A DNA stretch of 64,000 bases from Comamonas odontotermitis (GTDB taxonomy: Bacteria; Pseudomonadota; Gammaproteobacteria; Burkholderiales; Burkholderiaceae_C), in the NCBI RefSeq assembly GCF_020080045.1, contig NZ_CP083451.1, forward strand, positions 1,116,001-1,180,000, in the 5' to 3' direction. Position 1 is the stretch's first letter, and the number at the start of each line of letters is the position of its first letter. A program made the position numbers and the translations under genes. Of the stretch, positions 17,871 to 26,886 are shown one piece after another. Under the pieces are notes generated by a model. It saw nothing but the letters and a program-made list of their open reading frames with translations, was not told where the DNA came from and ran no database searches.

Positions 17871-17925
17871 ATGGCGTTGGTTCTGCCGCTCGGTAGCTCT
17901 TCACCTCTGGTTTGATCCAGGAACA

Positions 17926-17958
17926 AGAAAACCTCCAAACTTTGCTTGGAGGTTTTTG
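17926..17958. terminator. terminator, probably for the porin gene as well
   Basis: AAACCTCCAA...TTGGAGGTTTTT (17929-17957). The A run on the left and T run on the right allow function in both directions; it lies about 110 bp beyond the porin stop on the minus strand. Confidence 0.75.
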
Positions 17959-18069
17959 CTTGTTTGCGCATAGGTAATGCGCGTCAGAGGCTATCCATCA
18001 GAGTGCAAGGTCGCAGGTGCATTCAAGTGGCGGTATGGAGAGCATCGGCTGACGCGCAATGGGCTAGGG

Positions 18070-19086
18070 TCAGAAGCGGTGGCGAATGCCCACGCCCACG
18101 CTGGTGCTGCTGCCAACGTCCTTGACCTTGTCATACATCACGATGGCGTAGCCATCGGTGCGTTTGGAAAAGTCGTAGTTGTAGCCAATCGAGACCGTGT
18201 TGCGCTTGGTGCTGGACTGGTCCAGCTTGGACTGAGCCCAGGCGGCCAGGATGCGGCTGTTGGCAGCCAGTGGAATGGTGGCGCCCAGCGAGCCGGTCTT
18301 GGCCTTGTAGTCGTCATTCTTGCCCTTGGTCTGGCCATAGGTGGCAAAGGTCTTGACCACGCCAAAGTCATAGCGTGCGCCCAGCATCCAGTTCTTGCGG
18401 CCATCAGGTAGCACGGTGGCAATGGGGCTGGTGATGCTGACGTCTTCGTAAAACGCCGTCAGGCCCAGCGGGCCCTGGCTGTAGGTAGCGTTGACGCCGA
18501 CATTCTTCTTGCCGTTATCGCCGGGTTGCTCGCCAAACTGGTAGTGCACATTCGCCCTGAGACCGCTGAAGTCAGGGGTGGAATAGACGATCTGGTTGCT
18601 CCAACCGGTATCGGTGGGGTTGGTTCTCTGCCAAGCCGGACCGCTGATGTTCTGGTGCAGTACCAGTGGCGAAAAAGTGAACGAGTCGCCATAGGGATTG
18701 AAGGAGATGGTGGGCACGAAGTTGGGTGCCACCGTGCGGCCGAGCAATACGCGGCCAAAGCCGCCATCCAGGGCCACAAAGGCATCGCGCGAGAAGAATG
18801 GGTCGCCATTGAAGCGGCCAGGAGAGCCCGTGTCGCCGCGGAAGAAGCTGTTCAGCATGAAATTGAGCTTGAGGCCTCCGCCCAGATCTTCTGTGCCCTG
18901 GAAGCCGATCCAAGAGGTGGTCATGCCGCCGCTGTTGACGACGTTGCTGCGACCGGCATCGCCAGGGGCCTTCATCGAGCCCACATAAATGTCGGTCAGA
19001 CCGGTCACCGTGACCGACGACTGGGCTTGTGCTGCTGCAGCGCAAGCCAGCATGGCAGCCATCGCGAGCAGTTTTTTGTTATGCAT
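18070..19086 (-). CDS. general outer-membrane porin (betaproteobacterial trimeric type)
   Basis: A 338-residue 16-stranded porin of the family common in Burkholderiales. A cleavable signal peptide (MHNKKLLAMAAMLACAAAAQAQ) precedes the mature SSVTVTGLTDIYVG. Amphipathic strands run throughout, the LDGGFGRVLLGRTVAPNF turn is typical of loop 3 entry, and the protein ends in GVGIRHRF, the terminal aromatic residue needed for Bam assembly. Non-specific diffusion of small solutes is the known role; its place beside purine genes suggests, but does not show, uptake of purines. It is divergent from a Crp/Fnr-type regulator, with an FNR-like box in the shared region that may control it. Confidence 0.92.
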   Translation of the reverse strand: MHNKKLLAMAAMLACAAAAQAQSSVTVTGLTDIYVGSMKAPGDAGRSNVVNSGGMTTSWIGFQGTEDLGGGLKLNFMLNSFFRGDTGSPGRFNGDPFFSRDAFVALDGGFGRVLLGRTVAPNFVPTISFNPYGDSFTFSPLVLHQNISGPAWQRTNPTDTGWSNQIVYSTPDFSGLRANVHYQFGEQPGDNGKKNVGVNATYSQGPLGLTAFYEDVSITSPIATVLPDGRKNWMLGARYDFGVVKTFATYGQTKGKNDDYKAKTGSLGATIPLAANSRILAAWAQSKLDQSSTKRNTVSIGYNYDFSKRTDGYAIVMYDKVKDVGSSTSVGVGIRHRF

Positions 19087-19230
19087 AGCAGTCCTTTGTT
19101 TCAGTTTTTTGACAGGGAATTGAGGAAGTTTTCAAAAGTGGGTAGCCCCACAGTGAAATATGCGTTTCAACCTGCGCTGTGTCAGTCAGAACTTACACGA
19201 GGTGTGGTGTAGAAGCAGCACGCAAGTGGA

Positions 19231-19244
19231 TTGATGTAGCTCAA
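19231..19244. promoter_or_regulatory. FNR/DNR-like box between porin and Crp/Fnr regulator
   Basis: TTGATGTAGCTCAA matches the FNR/Dnr consensus TTGATNNNNATCAA with one change (A to C in the second half). It lies 27 bp before the first possible start of the Crp/Fnr protein and about 145 bp from the porin start. Confidence 0.5.
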
Positions 19245-19270
19245 TACGCGCGAGGGCAGCGGCATGCAAA

Positions 19271-19912
19271 GTGCGGGTCATGCTCGATCTGCTTTCTTTG
19301 GATGACTTTGTGACCCACAGCGCGCCTGCTGGCGCGACGGTGCGTCGACGGCATCAGCCGTTGGCGGATGTGCTGTACCTTGAAAGCGGCACCGTGGTCT
19401 TTGGCGTTCATGAAGAGGGGCGCATGCGCCATCTGCTGGGGGTAATGCATGCGCCTTGCTGGCTGGATGCGGCCCCGGCACTGGCGGGCCAGCCGTGTGC
19501 GGTGGACATGGTTGCGCAGACGCCCGTGCAGTGGCGCTCGGTACCGGTCGAGCAATTGCGCAGCAGCCTGCAGCAATGGCCTGCCGATGCGCAAGGCCTG
19601 GTGACCAGCATGGCCCAGGGCTACTGCCAGCAGGCTGCGCTGGCAGTGAGCCGGGTGGCGCAGGATGCAGTGGCGCGCTGTGCCCAATGGCTGCTGCAGC
19701 ATGCCGAGCCCGTGCAGGCCAGCGAAGCTATTGGCGGATTGGCCGTACATCTGGCCCAGTCCAAGCGCCAGATTGCCGCCCACCTCGGTATCGCGCCAGA
19801 AACCCTGTCGCGCGTGCTGCGGCAGCTGCGTGACCAGGGGCTGCTCGATGGCATGGGCAAAAGCCTGCGGCTGCCCCAGCCGGAGTCGCTGCGCCAACTG
19901 GCTAAATCCTGA
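19271..19912 (+). CDS. Crp/Fnr family transcriptional regulator
   Basis: About 210 residues: an N-terminal cyclic-nucleotide-binding-like beta roll (residues 10-110, RRRHQPLADVLYLESGTVVF) and a C-terminal Crp-type helix-turn-helix (about 150-205; HLAQSKRQIAAHLGIAPETLSRVLRQLRDQG is split here across the two HTH helices, with ETLSRVLRQL as recognition helix). The FNR iron-sulfur cysteines are absent, so it is not a classical oxygen sensor. The start is uncertain: GTG at 19271 or ATG at 19280, neither with a clear ribosome site. It is divergent from the porin gene, and an FNR-like box upstream suggests autoregulation or control of the porin. The effector is unknown. Confidence 0.8.
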   Translation: MRVMLDLLSLDDFVTHSAPAGATVRRRHQPLADVLYLESGTVVFGVHEEGRMRHLLGVMHAPCWLDAAPALAGQPCAVDMVAQTPVQWRSVPVEQLRSSLQQWPADAQGLVTSMAQGYCQQAALAVSRVAQDAVARCAQWLLQHAEPVQASEAIGGLAVHLAQSKRQIAAHLGIAPETLSRVLRQLRDQGLLDGMGKSLRLPQPESLRQLAKS

Positions 19913-20056
19913 TTTTCTGGCTCAGTGGCTGTGCGAGCCTCTTGCGGTGCTTTCCTGCAAACCCTTGGACCAAGGTGTTTTCCTTACGGCCTTCTACCGA
20001 TAGCGGGATGGCGCTGAAATAGCGAACATGTGCGCAGTCTGAACAGGAGTTGCGCC

Positions 20057-20113
20057 ATGTCCTTGCCTTTGGCAATCCGTCTCCCTTATCTACCAGCCGT
20101 TAAGGCCGCCTAG
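20057..20113 (+). CDS. candidate 18-codon leader peptide before the GGDEF-like gene
   Basis: The ATG at 20057 has AACAGGAG seven to eight bases upstream, the best ribosome site in this gap. It encodes MSLPLAIRLPYLPAVKAA and stops at 20111-20113, seven bases before the ATG of the GGDEF-like gene, overlapping that gene's Shine-Dalgarno (TAGGGAG). The arrangement is what a translationally coupled leader would look like. The product is too short for homology and could be fortuitous. Confidence 0.3.
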   Translation: MSLPLAIRLPYLPAVKAA

Positions 20114-20120
20114 GGAGCGT

Positions 20121-22175
20121 ATGGGACGTCTGCTTGACAACCAACGCCTGCTGCCTTCGCAGCACGCCACGCAGCCCGGCAGTGCTGTGGCGGGCCGCTG
20201 GACTCTGCAATTGATGGTGGTGGTGCCGCTGCTGGTACTCTTGGCAATGGCATTGGCGGGGCTGCTGGTCGTGCGCAGCAACCAGGAAAGCACCACCCGG
20301 CAGCTCGTGGCGCAGCAGGCTGATGAGACGGAGCTTCTGGCCAAGCTGATCGGCAGCAAGCTTGAGCAGAGCCAGAAGGTGCTGGCCACCGTGGCAGAGG
20401 CTGCAGCGCCCTGGGCGCTTGACTCCCGTCCCACCCTTGAATGGCTGCTGGACCAGGGGTTGCCTGCCACCCGTTACTTCGACAGCATGGTCTTCGCCCG
20501 TGGCGCGCAGGTGTTTCGGCTGGATTTCCGCTCGGGCGACGGCAACCGGGCAGAGGTGGAGTCGGCAGAGCGCGACCTGCTGAGGCGGGTGATTGTCGAC
20601 GGCAAACCCCAGGTATCCGATCCGGTCAAGAGTACGCTGGGCGGGCCCAGCATCGCGCTGGGCATTCCGCTGCGGGCCCGAGACGGCAGTGTGCAAGGCG
20701 CCATGGCCGGTGTGCTGCGCCTCCAGTCGCAGAGCCTGTTGCCTGTGTCGTTGGCCGTACCGGCCCGTGAGAACGCGCAGTTGGTTGTGATGAGTACCAG
20801 CGGAGTGGTCATCTCGCACCCTGATCCATCCCGTATTCTGGGCATGGCGGTCGATGAGCCTGCGCTGGCCCAGGCTTTGCGGCTGTGGAGCGAGCGTGAG
20901 CGCAATGGTGCGTCCAACGGCGCGAAAGCCTGGTGGCGCGCACCGCAACTGATCAGCGTGGCGGAGATTCCGGCCGCGCGCTGGCTGGTGGTGCGGGTGG
21001 TGCAGCATGAGGCAAGCCTGCCTCTGGTGGGGCATATGCTCGACACTTGGGCGGGGCTGCCTGTTCTGGCTCTGGCACTCGCCATGGTGGCTCTTAGCCT
21101 GGCCTGGCTGTGGTGGCATACGTGCAAGCTGAGGGCGATGGTTGCCGATATCCCGCCGCCCATGCCGGGCGAGGCACTGATTGCGGGGGATGAACTCGAT
21201 CAGATCGGGCGCCAGTTGCGCAGCCTGCAGCAGCAGCAAAGCCTGCTGGAGCGCCGCTTGCAGCAGAAGTCCCAACTGGCCGATATCGTGCTGGAAAGTG
21301 CGCGCTTTTCCATGTTGCTTCTGAAAAATGAGCGCATGGTGCAGGTTTCGCAGGCGCTTTCGCATCTCCTGGGCTACGACCGCAGTGAGCTTGAGGGTAA
21401 GGATGTGCAATTGCTGGCGATGGATGCGGCGGATCTGGACGCGTTGTGGAATCAGGCCCAGCCATTGCTGTCTCGTGATGGCAGCGCCGAGGTGACGGTG
21501 AGCTTGCGCCACCAGTCGGGGGCACCGGTGATCGCCACGGTGCAGATGGTGCGCGTGCCTGGTGTGGCAGAGGGTTATCTATGGTGCTTTGTGCGCGCGG
21601 GCCAGGCCCGGGTGGCCAGCCGTTCGGCCTCACAGCAGGACAAGTTGACCGAATTGCCCAGTTACGATGCGCTGTTCTCGCATCTCACCGCCATGCTGCA
21701 GGCGCAGCGTGAAGGCCTGGACGGATCCTCTCCCAGCACGCCGGTCCTGTTCTATGTGAATGTCGACAACATGTCGTCCATCAACGCATTGGCAGGCCAT
21801 GCGCAAGGTGACCTGGTGCTGCAACAGGTGGCGCGCCAATTGCAGATGCTCCAGCCATTTCAGGGGTTTGCCGCGCGTGTGGCTGGCGACAAGTTTGCCC
21901 TGGTGTTGCGCCAGTGCAGCCGCGAAAAAGCCGACGCGCTCGCAAGGCAGCTGTGCGAAGCGCTGCAGAATTGGCAGCCAGAGCTGCGTGGCAAGCACTT
22001 CATGGTCACGGTCAGCATCGGGCTGCTGCACATGGACGCAGGCTTTGCCGATGCCCACCAGGTGATCCGTGCTGCAGACATGGCCTGCTACGAGGCCAAG
22101 CGGCAAGGCGGTAACAGCGTGCACTGGAAAGCCGACCGGGTGGAAACAAGTGGTGCGTCGTTGCGCCACGGGTAA
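20121..22175 (+). CDS. membrane sensor with degenerate GGDEF domain
   Basis: A 684-residue protein. A membrane helix (about 30-50, LMVVVPLLVLLAMALAGLLV) and a second (about 312-332) bracket a periplasmic region of roughly 260 residues resembling a dCache sensor (SLTGGPSIALGIPLRARDGS-like segment reads STLGGPSIALGIPLRARDGS). Then come a coiled stretch rich in Gln (345-375), a PAS-like domain (about 385-495) and a C-terminal GGDEF domain (about 510-675). The active-site GGDEF is AGDKF at residues 588-592, so the Gly, Asp-Glu metal and catalytic positions are altered and diguanylate cyclase activity is doubtful. It may bind GTP or c-di-GMP or act as a scaffold. AGGGAG precedes the ATG. Confidence 0.82.
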   Translation: MGRLLDNQRLLPSQHATQPGSAVAGRWTLQLMVVVPLLVLLAMALAGLLVVRSNQESTTRQLVAQQADETELLAKLIGSKLEQSQKVLATVAEAAAPWALDSRPTLEWLLDQGLPATRYFDSMVFARGAQVFRLDFRSGDGNRAEVESAERDLLRRVIVDGKPQVSDPVKSTLGGPSIALGIPLRARDGSVQGAMAGVLRLQSQSLLPVSLAVPARENAQLVVMSTSGVVISHPDPSRILGMAVDEPALAQALRLWSERERNGASNGAKAWWRAPQLISVAEIPAARWLVVRVVQHEASLPLVGHMLDTWAGLPVLALALAMVALSLAWLWWHTCKLRAMVADIPPPMPGEALIAGDELDQIGRQLRSLQQQQSLLERRLQQKSQLADIVLESARFSMLLLKNERMVQVSQALSHLLGYDRSELEGKDVQLLAMDAADLDALWNQAQPLLSRDGSAEVTVSLRHQSGAPVIATVQMVRVPGVAEGYLWCFVRAGQARVASRSASQQDKLTELPSYDALFSHLTAMLQAQREGLDGSSPSTPVLFYVNVDNMSSINALAGHAQGDLVLQQVARQLQMLQPFQGFAARVAGDKFALVLRQCSREKADALARQLCEALQNWQPELRGKHFMVTVSIGLLHMDAGFADAHQVIRAADMACYEAKRQGGNSVHWKADRVETSGASLRHG

Positions 22176-22255
22176 GACCGGGATTGCCGCGAGGGCCACT
22201 GCTGCTAAGCTCGTCGGATACGAGTTTTTCTGGCATGCGCTGCGTGCCCGCCGGC

Positions 22256-23200
22256 ATGCGAGACCAAACCCTGTTTGACAAGATAGACCTGCACCTCATC
22301 CGGGTGCTGCACACGGTGCTGACCGAGCGCAGCGTCTCGCGTGCGGCGTTGCGCCTGGGCATGTACCAACCTGCGGTGTCGGCGGCCCTGAAGCGCCTGC
22401 GCGAGTTGGCGGGCGATCCTCTGCTGGTGCGCTCGGGTGCCGGCATGATGCCGACCGAGGCAGGCCAACGCATGGTGGAGCCGGCAGCGGCCATCCTGCG
22501 GGCGGCAGAAGGCCTGTTCAGCGATGTGCGCAGCTTTGACCCGCGCACGGCCACACGCACCTTCCGGATTGCAGCAAGCGATTACTTCGACCCGCTCTAC
22601 CTGCCCACCCTGGTCGCACATATCAAGGCCGAAGCGCCGCTGTGTACGGTCGAGATCTATCCGCTTTCGCCCGAAACCCATTACCACGCGCAACTGGCCA
22701 ACGGTGACATCGATGTGGTGGTCGGCAATTGGTTACAACCCACCGATGACCTGCACATGGCCAATCTGATGCGCGACGAGGTGGTGTGCCTCGTCAGCAG
22801 CAAGCACCCGGCAGTACGACGAGGCTGGGATGTGACCAGCTGGCTGGAGGCCGAGCACATCGCCCCCACGGCCACCCACCCTGGCGCGCGCGGCATCATC
22901 GACGCACATCTGGACGCCATGGGGCTGCAGCGTCGCATCACGGCGCGCTGTGCCCATTTCAGTGCCATTCCGGCCATGTGTGCATCCACTTTGCTGGTGC
23001 TGACGACCGGCCGCCAGTTCTGCGAGCGGTTCAGAGGCCAGTTGCCTGTCGAGATTCTGGAGTGCCCCGCGCAACTGCCGCCACTCGATTACTACCTGCT
23101 GTGGCATGCGCGCTCGCATGCATCGGACGCCGCAGCCTGGCTCCGTGATTGCCTCAAGAAAGTGGCGCAATCCTTGCGTAGTACTGCTGGCACCGTGTAG
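22256..23200 (+). CDS. LysR family transcriptional regulator
   Basis: A 314-residue LysR regulator of the NodD/NahR-like branch: N-terminal winged helix (LHLIRVLHTVLTERSVSRAA, then QPAVSAALKRLRELAGDPLL) and a C-terminal periplasmic-binding-like effector domain starting at about residue 95 (TFRIAASDYFDPLYLPTLV), with the DIDVVVGNW hinge. The ATG at 22256 (MRDQTLFDKIDLHL) is preferred to in-frame starts at 22235 and 22184 because it matches the usual start of this branch; no strong ribosome site is visible. It is transcribed toward the ABC transporter operon 74 bp downstream and may control it, though LysR genes are more often divergent from their targets. Confidence 0.85.
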   Translation: MRDQTLFDKIDLHLIRVLHTVLTERSVSRAALRLGMYQPAVSAALKRLRELAGDPLLVRSGAGMMPTEAGQRMVEPAAAILRAAEGLFSDVRSFDPRTATRTFRIAASDYFDPLYLPTLVAHIKAEAPLCTVEIYPLSPETHYHAQLANGDIDVVVGNWLQPTDDLHMANLMRDEVVCLVSSKHPAVRRGWDVTSWLEAEHIAPTATHPGARGIIDAHLDAMGLQRRITARCAHFSAIPAMCASTLLVLTTGRQFCERFRGQLPVEILECPAQLPPLDYYLLWHARSHASDAAAWLRDCLKKVAQSLRSTAGTV

Positions 23201-23274
23201 AAAATCGATGTAAGTGAGCGCTTCTCCGGATTTTCTCCCGCTCCCCGTAACATTCTGAGAGACAATTGCGGCCC

Positions 23275-24840
23275 ATGAATGCACAGACTCCGACTCCGAC
23301 GACCGCAGGCACTGCAGTGCCCCGGTTACAGCTGATCGGCATCACCAAGCGCTACCCCGCGGTAGTTGCCAATAACCAGGTATCACTGACGGTACACGCG
23401 GGCGAGATACACGCCATACTCGGCGAAAACGGCGCAGGCAAGTCCACGTTGATGAAGATCATCTATGGATCGGTGAAGCCGGACGAGGGCCAGATCCTGG
23501 TCGATGGCAAACCGGTGCAGGTGCGCAACCCGCAGGAAGCCCGCCAGCTTGGCATCAGCATGGTGTTCCAGCATTTCAGCCTGTTCGATACCCTGACGGT
23601 TGCGGAAAATGTCTGGCTGGGTCAGGACAAGCGGCTTTCGCTGGCCGAGGTGACTGCACGCATCACTGCCGTTGCCGGCGAGTACGGGCTGGAAGTGGAT
23701 CCGCTGCGCCCGGTCCATACCTTGAGCGTCGGCGAAATGCAACGGGTCGAGATCATTCGCGGCCTGCTGACCAAGCCGCGCGTGCTGATCCTGGACGAGC
23801 CTACTTCGGTGCTGACGCCGCAGGCGGTGGAAAAGCTGTTCGTGGTGCTGCGCAAGCTGGCTGCAGAGGGCTGCAGCATTCTGTATATCAGCCACAAGCT
23901 GCACGAGATTCGCGCGCTGTGCACCGCCTGCACGGTGTTGCGCGCCGGGCAGGTCACGGGCGAATGCAACCCGGCTGTTGAGAGCAATGCCTCGCTTTCG
24001 CGCATGATGATTGGCGCAGAGCCGCCGCAACTGGAGCTGCGCCCCAGCCAGGTCGGTGCTGCCGTACTGCAGGTGCAGCAACTGCGACTGCCTCGGCAAG
24101 ACCAGTTCGGCGTCGATATCGACGGCATATCGCTGCAGGTGCGCGCTGGCGAGGTGGTTGGCATCGCCGGAGTATCCGGCAACGGCCAGAAGGAGCTGCT
24201 CTACGCGCTGTCGGGGGAGGACATGCGCGCTGCGCCTGCGATGGTGATGATCGGCAGCACGCCCGCAGGTCGCCTGACACCGGGCCGCCGCCGCGCATTG
24301 GGGCTGCATTTCGTACCGGAAGAGCGTCTGGGCCGGGGAGCCGTTCCCAGCATGGGCCTGGCCCACAATCTGATTCTGACCCGCAAGGAGATGGTCGGCC
24401 CTGGCGGCTGGCTGCGCATGGGGCTGCTCGATACCATGGCGCGCAACATCATCGATCGCTTTGGCGTCAAGGCGGGCGGCCCGCACTCGGCGGCGCAGTC
24501 GCTGTCGGGGGGCAATCTGCAGAAATTCATTGTGGGCCGGGAGATCGACGCCAAGCCCAGCCTGCTGATTGTGTCGCAGCCGACCTGGGGCGTGGATGTG
24601 GGCGCCGCAGCGCAGATTCGCGGGGCGATACTCGCGCTGCGCGATGCGGGCTGCGCGGTGCTGGTGGTCAGTGAGGAGTTGGACGAATTGTTTGAAATCA
24701 GTGATCGCCTGCATGTGATTGCCCATGGACGCCTGTCGCCTTCGGTGGCGCGTGCCGATGCCACCGTGGCGCAGATTGGCGAATGGATGAGCGGCCTGTG
24801 GCCCACAAGCAACGCGGAGGTGGCCCATGCTCAAGCTTGA
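23275..24840 (+). CDS. BMP-family nucleoside ABC transporter, double ATPase subunit
   Basis: A 521-residue protein with two fused ABC ATPase domains, as in sugar/nucleoside importers (NupA/BmpB, YufO). Domain 1 (about 15-245) has Walker A GENGAGKST, signature LSVGEMQRVEI and Walker B VLILDEPTSVLTP; domain 2 (about 260-500) has the degenerate P-loop GVSGNGQKELLYAL, signature LSGGNLQKFIVGREI and SQPTWGVDVGA in place of the D-loop, as usual for the second half. It powers import of purine nucleosides or bases with the two permeases and the BMP lipoproteins. The ATG at 23275 is chosen over a TTG at 23266. Its end overlaps the first permease by 14 bp. Confidence 0.92.
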   Translation: MNAQTPTPTTAGTAVPRLQLIGITKRYPAVVANNQVSLTVHAGEIHAILGENGAGKSTLMKIIYGSVKPDEGQILVDGKPVQVRNPQEARQLGISMVFQHFSLFDTLTVAENVWLGQDKRLSLAEVTARITAVAGEYGLEVDPLRPVHTLSVGEMQRVEIIRGLLTKPRVLILDEPTSVLTPQAVEKLFVVLRKLAAEGCSILYISHKLHEIRALCTACTVLRAGQVTGECNPAVESNASLSRMMIGAEPPQLELRPSQVGAAVLQVQQLRLPRQDQFGVDIDGISLQVRAGEVVGIAGVSGNGQKELLYALSGEDMRAAPAMVMIGSTPAGRLTPGRRRALGLHFVPEERLGRGAVPSMGLAHNLILTRKEMVGPGGWLRMGLLDTMARNIIDRFGVKAGGPHSAAQSLSGGNLQKFIVGREIDAKPSLLIVSQPTWGVDVGAAAQIRGAILALRDAGCAVLVVSEELDELFEISDRLHVIAHGRLSPSVARADATVAQIGEWMSGLWPTSNAEVAHAQA

Positions 24841-25909
24841 AGCCCGCCCGCAGCCATCACGCATCTGGACCCTGGCGTCTCCATTGCTGGCACTGGTCAT
24901 CACCGTGCTTCTGGGCATTGCACTGTTCGCGCTGCTGGGCAAGGACCCGGTTCGCGGCCTGCAGGCCTTCTTCTGGGAACCGGTCAAATCGGCCAATGCG
25001 CTGGCAGAACTCACCGTCAAGGCCACCCCGCTGCTCTTGATTGCACTGGGCCTGGCCGTGTGCTTTCGCTCCAACGTCTGGAACATTGGTGCCGAGGGGC
25101 AGTTCGTCATGGGGGCCATTGCCGCTGGCGGTGTGGCGCTGATGGCGGGCAAGGGCACAGGAGGCTGGATCGTGCCCGTCGTACTGCTCGCCGGTGTGGC
25201 AGGCGGCATGGCCTGGGCTGGCGTTGTGGCGTTGCTGCGCGACAAGTTCAATGCCAATGAGATTCTGGTGAGCCTGATGCTGGTCTATGTGGCCACCTTG
25301 TTCCTCGGATATCTGGTGTATGGCCCGTGGAAAGACCCGATGGGCTACAACTTTCCGCAGACCAAGATGTTCGAGCGCGTCACCCAGATACCGAAGCTGG
25401 TGCAGGGCATGCGCATGAACATCGGCGTCATCATTGCCCTGGTGGCGGCGGCCCTGTTGTGGGTGTTTCTGTTTCGCACCAAAGTGGGGTTTGCGCAGCA
25501 GGTGGGCGGTCTTGCACCGGCCGCGGCCCGCTATGCGGGTTTCAGCTCGCGCCGCGCGCTGTGGACGGCATTGCTGATCTCGGGCGGCTGTGCAGGCCTG
25601 GCAGGGGCGCTGGAAGTGGCGGGCCCCGTAGGCCAGCTCACGCCCTATGTGCCCATGGGCTACGGCTTTGCGGCCATCATCGTGGCCTTTGTGGGGCGCC
25701 TGCACCCAGTGGGCATGGTGTTCTCCGCCATTTTGATGAGCATGTTCTATATCGGTGGCGAGCTCGCGCAGTCGCGCCTGGGCTTGCCCAAGTCGCTGAC
25801 CGGCGTGTTCCAGGGCATGCTGCTGTTCACCTTGCTGGCCTGCGACACCCTGATCGCCTACCGGGTGCGCTGGGTGCGGCCCGCTGTCGCTGTGAAGGGA
25901 GGCCTGTGA
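24827..25909 (+). CDS. BMP-family nucleoside ABC transporter permease 1
   Basis: A 360-residue inner-membrane permease of the branched-chain/monosaccharide type (NupP/YufP-like), with 9-10 predicted helices. Conserved family elements include FRSNVWNIGAEGQFVMGAIA (the NIGAEGQ loop that contacts the ATPase), FNANEILVSLMLVYVATLFL and GYGFAAIIVAFVGRLHPVGM. It starts inside the ATPase gene (14-bp overlap) and its TGA shares a base with the next ATG, so translation of the operon is coupled. Together with permease 2 it should form the heterodimeric membrane channel. Purine nucleoside or base import is inferred from family and context. Confidence 0.92.
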   Translation: MLKLEARPQPSRIWTLASPLLALVITVLLGIALFALLGKDPVRGLQAFFWEPVKSANALAELTVKATPLLLIALGLAVCFRSNVWNIGAEGQFVMGAIAAGGVALMAGKGTGGWIVPVVLLAGVAGGMAWAGVVALLRDKFNANEILVSLMLVYVATLFLGYLVYGPWKDPMGYNFPQTKMFERVTQIPKLVQGMRMNIGVIIALVAAALLWVFLFRTKVGFAQQVGGLAPAAARYAGFSSRRALWTALLISGGCAGLAGALEVAGPVGQLTPYVPMGYGFAAIIVAFVGRLHPVGMVFSAILMSMFYIGGELAQSRLGLPKSLTGVFQGMLLFTLLACDTLIAYRVRWVRPAVAVKGGL

Positions 25910-26829
25910 TGGACGCTTACGCACTGTTATTGGGCTCCACGCTGACGGCGGGCACCATTCTGGCGCTGGCGGCGCTGGGCCTCCTGATCAATGAAAAGGC
26001 CGGTATCGTCAACCTGGGCGCCGAGGGGATGATGCTGTGCGCCGCCATTGCGGGCTTTGCCACCGTGGTGCACTCGGGTAGCACCTGGCTGGGCTTTGTG
26101 GCGGGCATGGCCGCGGGTGCGGCATTGGCACTGGTGTTTGGCTGGCTGGTGATCTGGCTCAATACCAACCAGTACGCGACCGGCCTGGCGCTGAGCCTGT
26201 TCGGCGTGGGCTTCTCGGCATTTGTCGGCATCAACTATGTGCAGGCCAAGATGCCGGCATCGCCCAAATATGGCATTCCGGTGCTGGAAGACCTGCCTGT
26301 CGTTGGCAAGGCGCTTTTCACCCTGCATCCACTGGTCTACGGCACCATGGTGCTGGCTGCGGTCATGGTCTATTTCCTCTACCGTACCCGGGCAGGCCTG
26401 GTGCTGCGCTCGGTGGGCGAATCGCCTGCCTCTGCCCATGCACTGGGCTACCCCGTGCGCCGCATCCGCCTGATGGCCGTGGTGTTTGGCGGCGCGTTGT
26501 GCGGGCTGGCTGGTGCATTCATCTCGGTGGTGTATACGCCACTGTGGGTGGAAAACATGGTGTCGGGGCGCGGCTGGATTGCGCTGGCACTCACAACCTT
26601 TGCCACCTGGCGCCCGGCGCGCGTGCTGCTGGGGGCGTACCTGTTCGGCGGCGTGACGATGCTGCAGTTCCACCTGCAGGCCACGGGTGTGCAGGTGGCC
26701 AGCCAGTTGCTGTCCATGCTGCCGTATGTGGCCACCATTGTGGTGCTGGCAATCATGTCGCGTAATCCAACCTGGATTCGCGTCAACATGCCGGCATCGC
26801 TGGGCAAACCGTTCTACCCGGGTTCATAA
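25909..26829 (+). CDS. BMP-family nucleoside ABC transporter permease 2
   Basis: A 306-residue permease of the NupQ/YufQ type with about eight helices. It carries LLINEKAGIVNLGAEGMMLC (NLGAEG loop) and TNQYATGLALSLFGVGFSAF, counterparts of the motifs in permease 1, and SVGESPASAHALGYPVRRIR, the cytoplasmic coupling segment. Its ATG overlaps the TGA of permease 1 (TGATG). The first BMP lipoprotein gene follows after 57 bp, in the same transcription unit. Confidence 0.92.
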   Translation: MDAYALLLGSTLTAGTILALAALGLLINEKAGIVNLGAEGMMLCAAIAGFATVVHSGSTWLGFVAGMAAGAALALVFGWLVIWLNTNQYATGLALSLFGVGFSAFVGINYVQAKMPASPKYGIPVLEDLPVVGKALFTLHPLVYGTMVLAAVMVYFLYRTRAGLVLRSVGESPASAHALGYPVRRIRLMAVVFGGALCGLAGAFISVVYTPLWVENMVSGRGWIALALTTFATWRPARVLLGAYLFGGVTMLQFHLQATGVQVASQLLSMLPYVATIVVLAIMSRNPTWIRVNMPASLGKPFYPGS

Positions 26830-26886
26830 AAAGTATAGGCAGTAACCCATTCCGTTCCACCATTTCAGATTCGAAAGCGTTCACCC

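Noticed and set aside
23383-25257. A 624-codon minus-strand frame opposite the ABC genes
   Set aside because: It crosses a real gene junction and lacks motifs; the plus-strand genes are certain.
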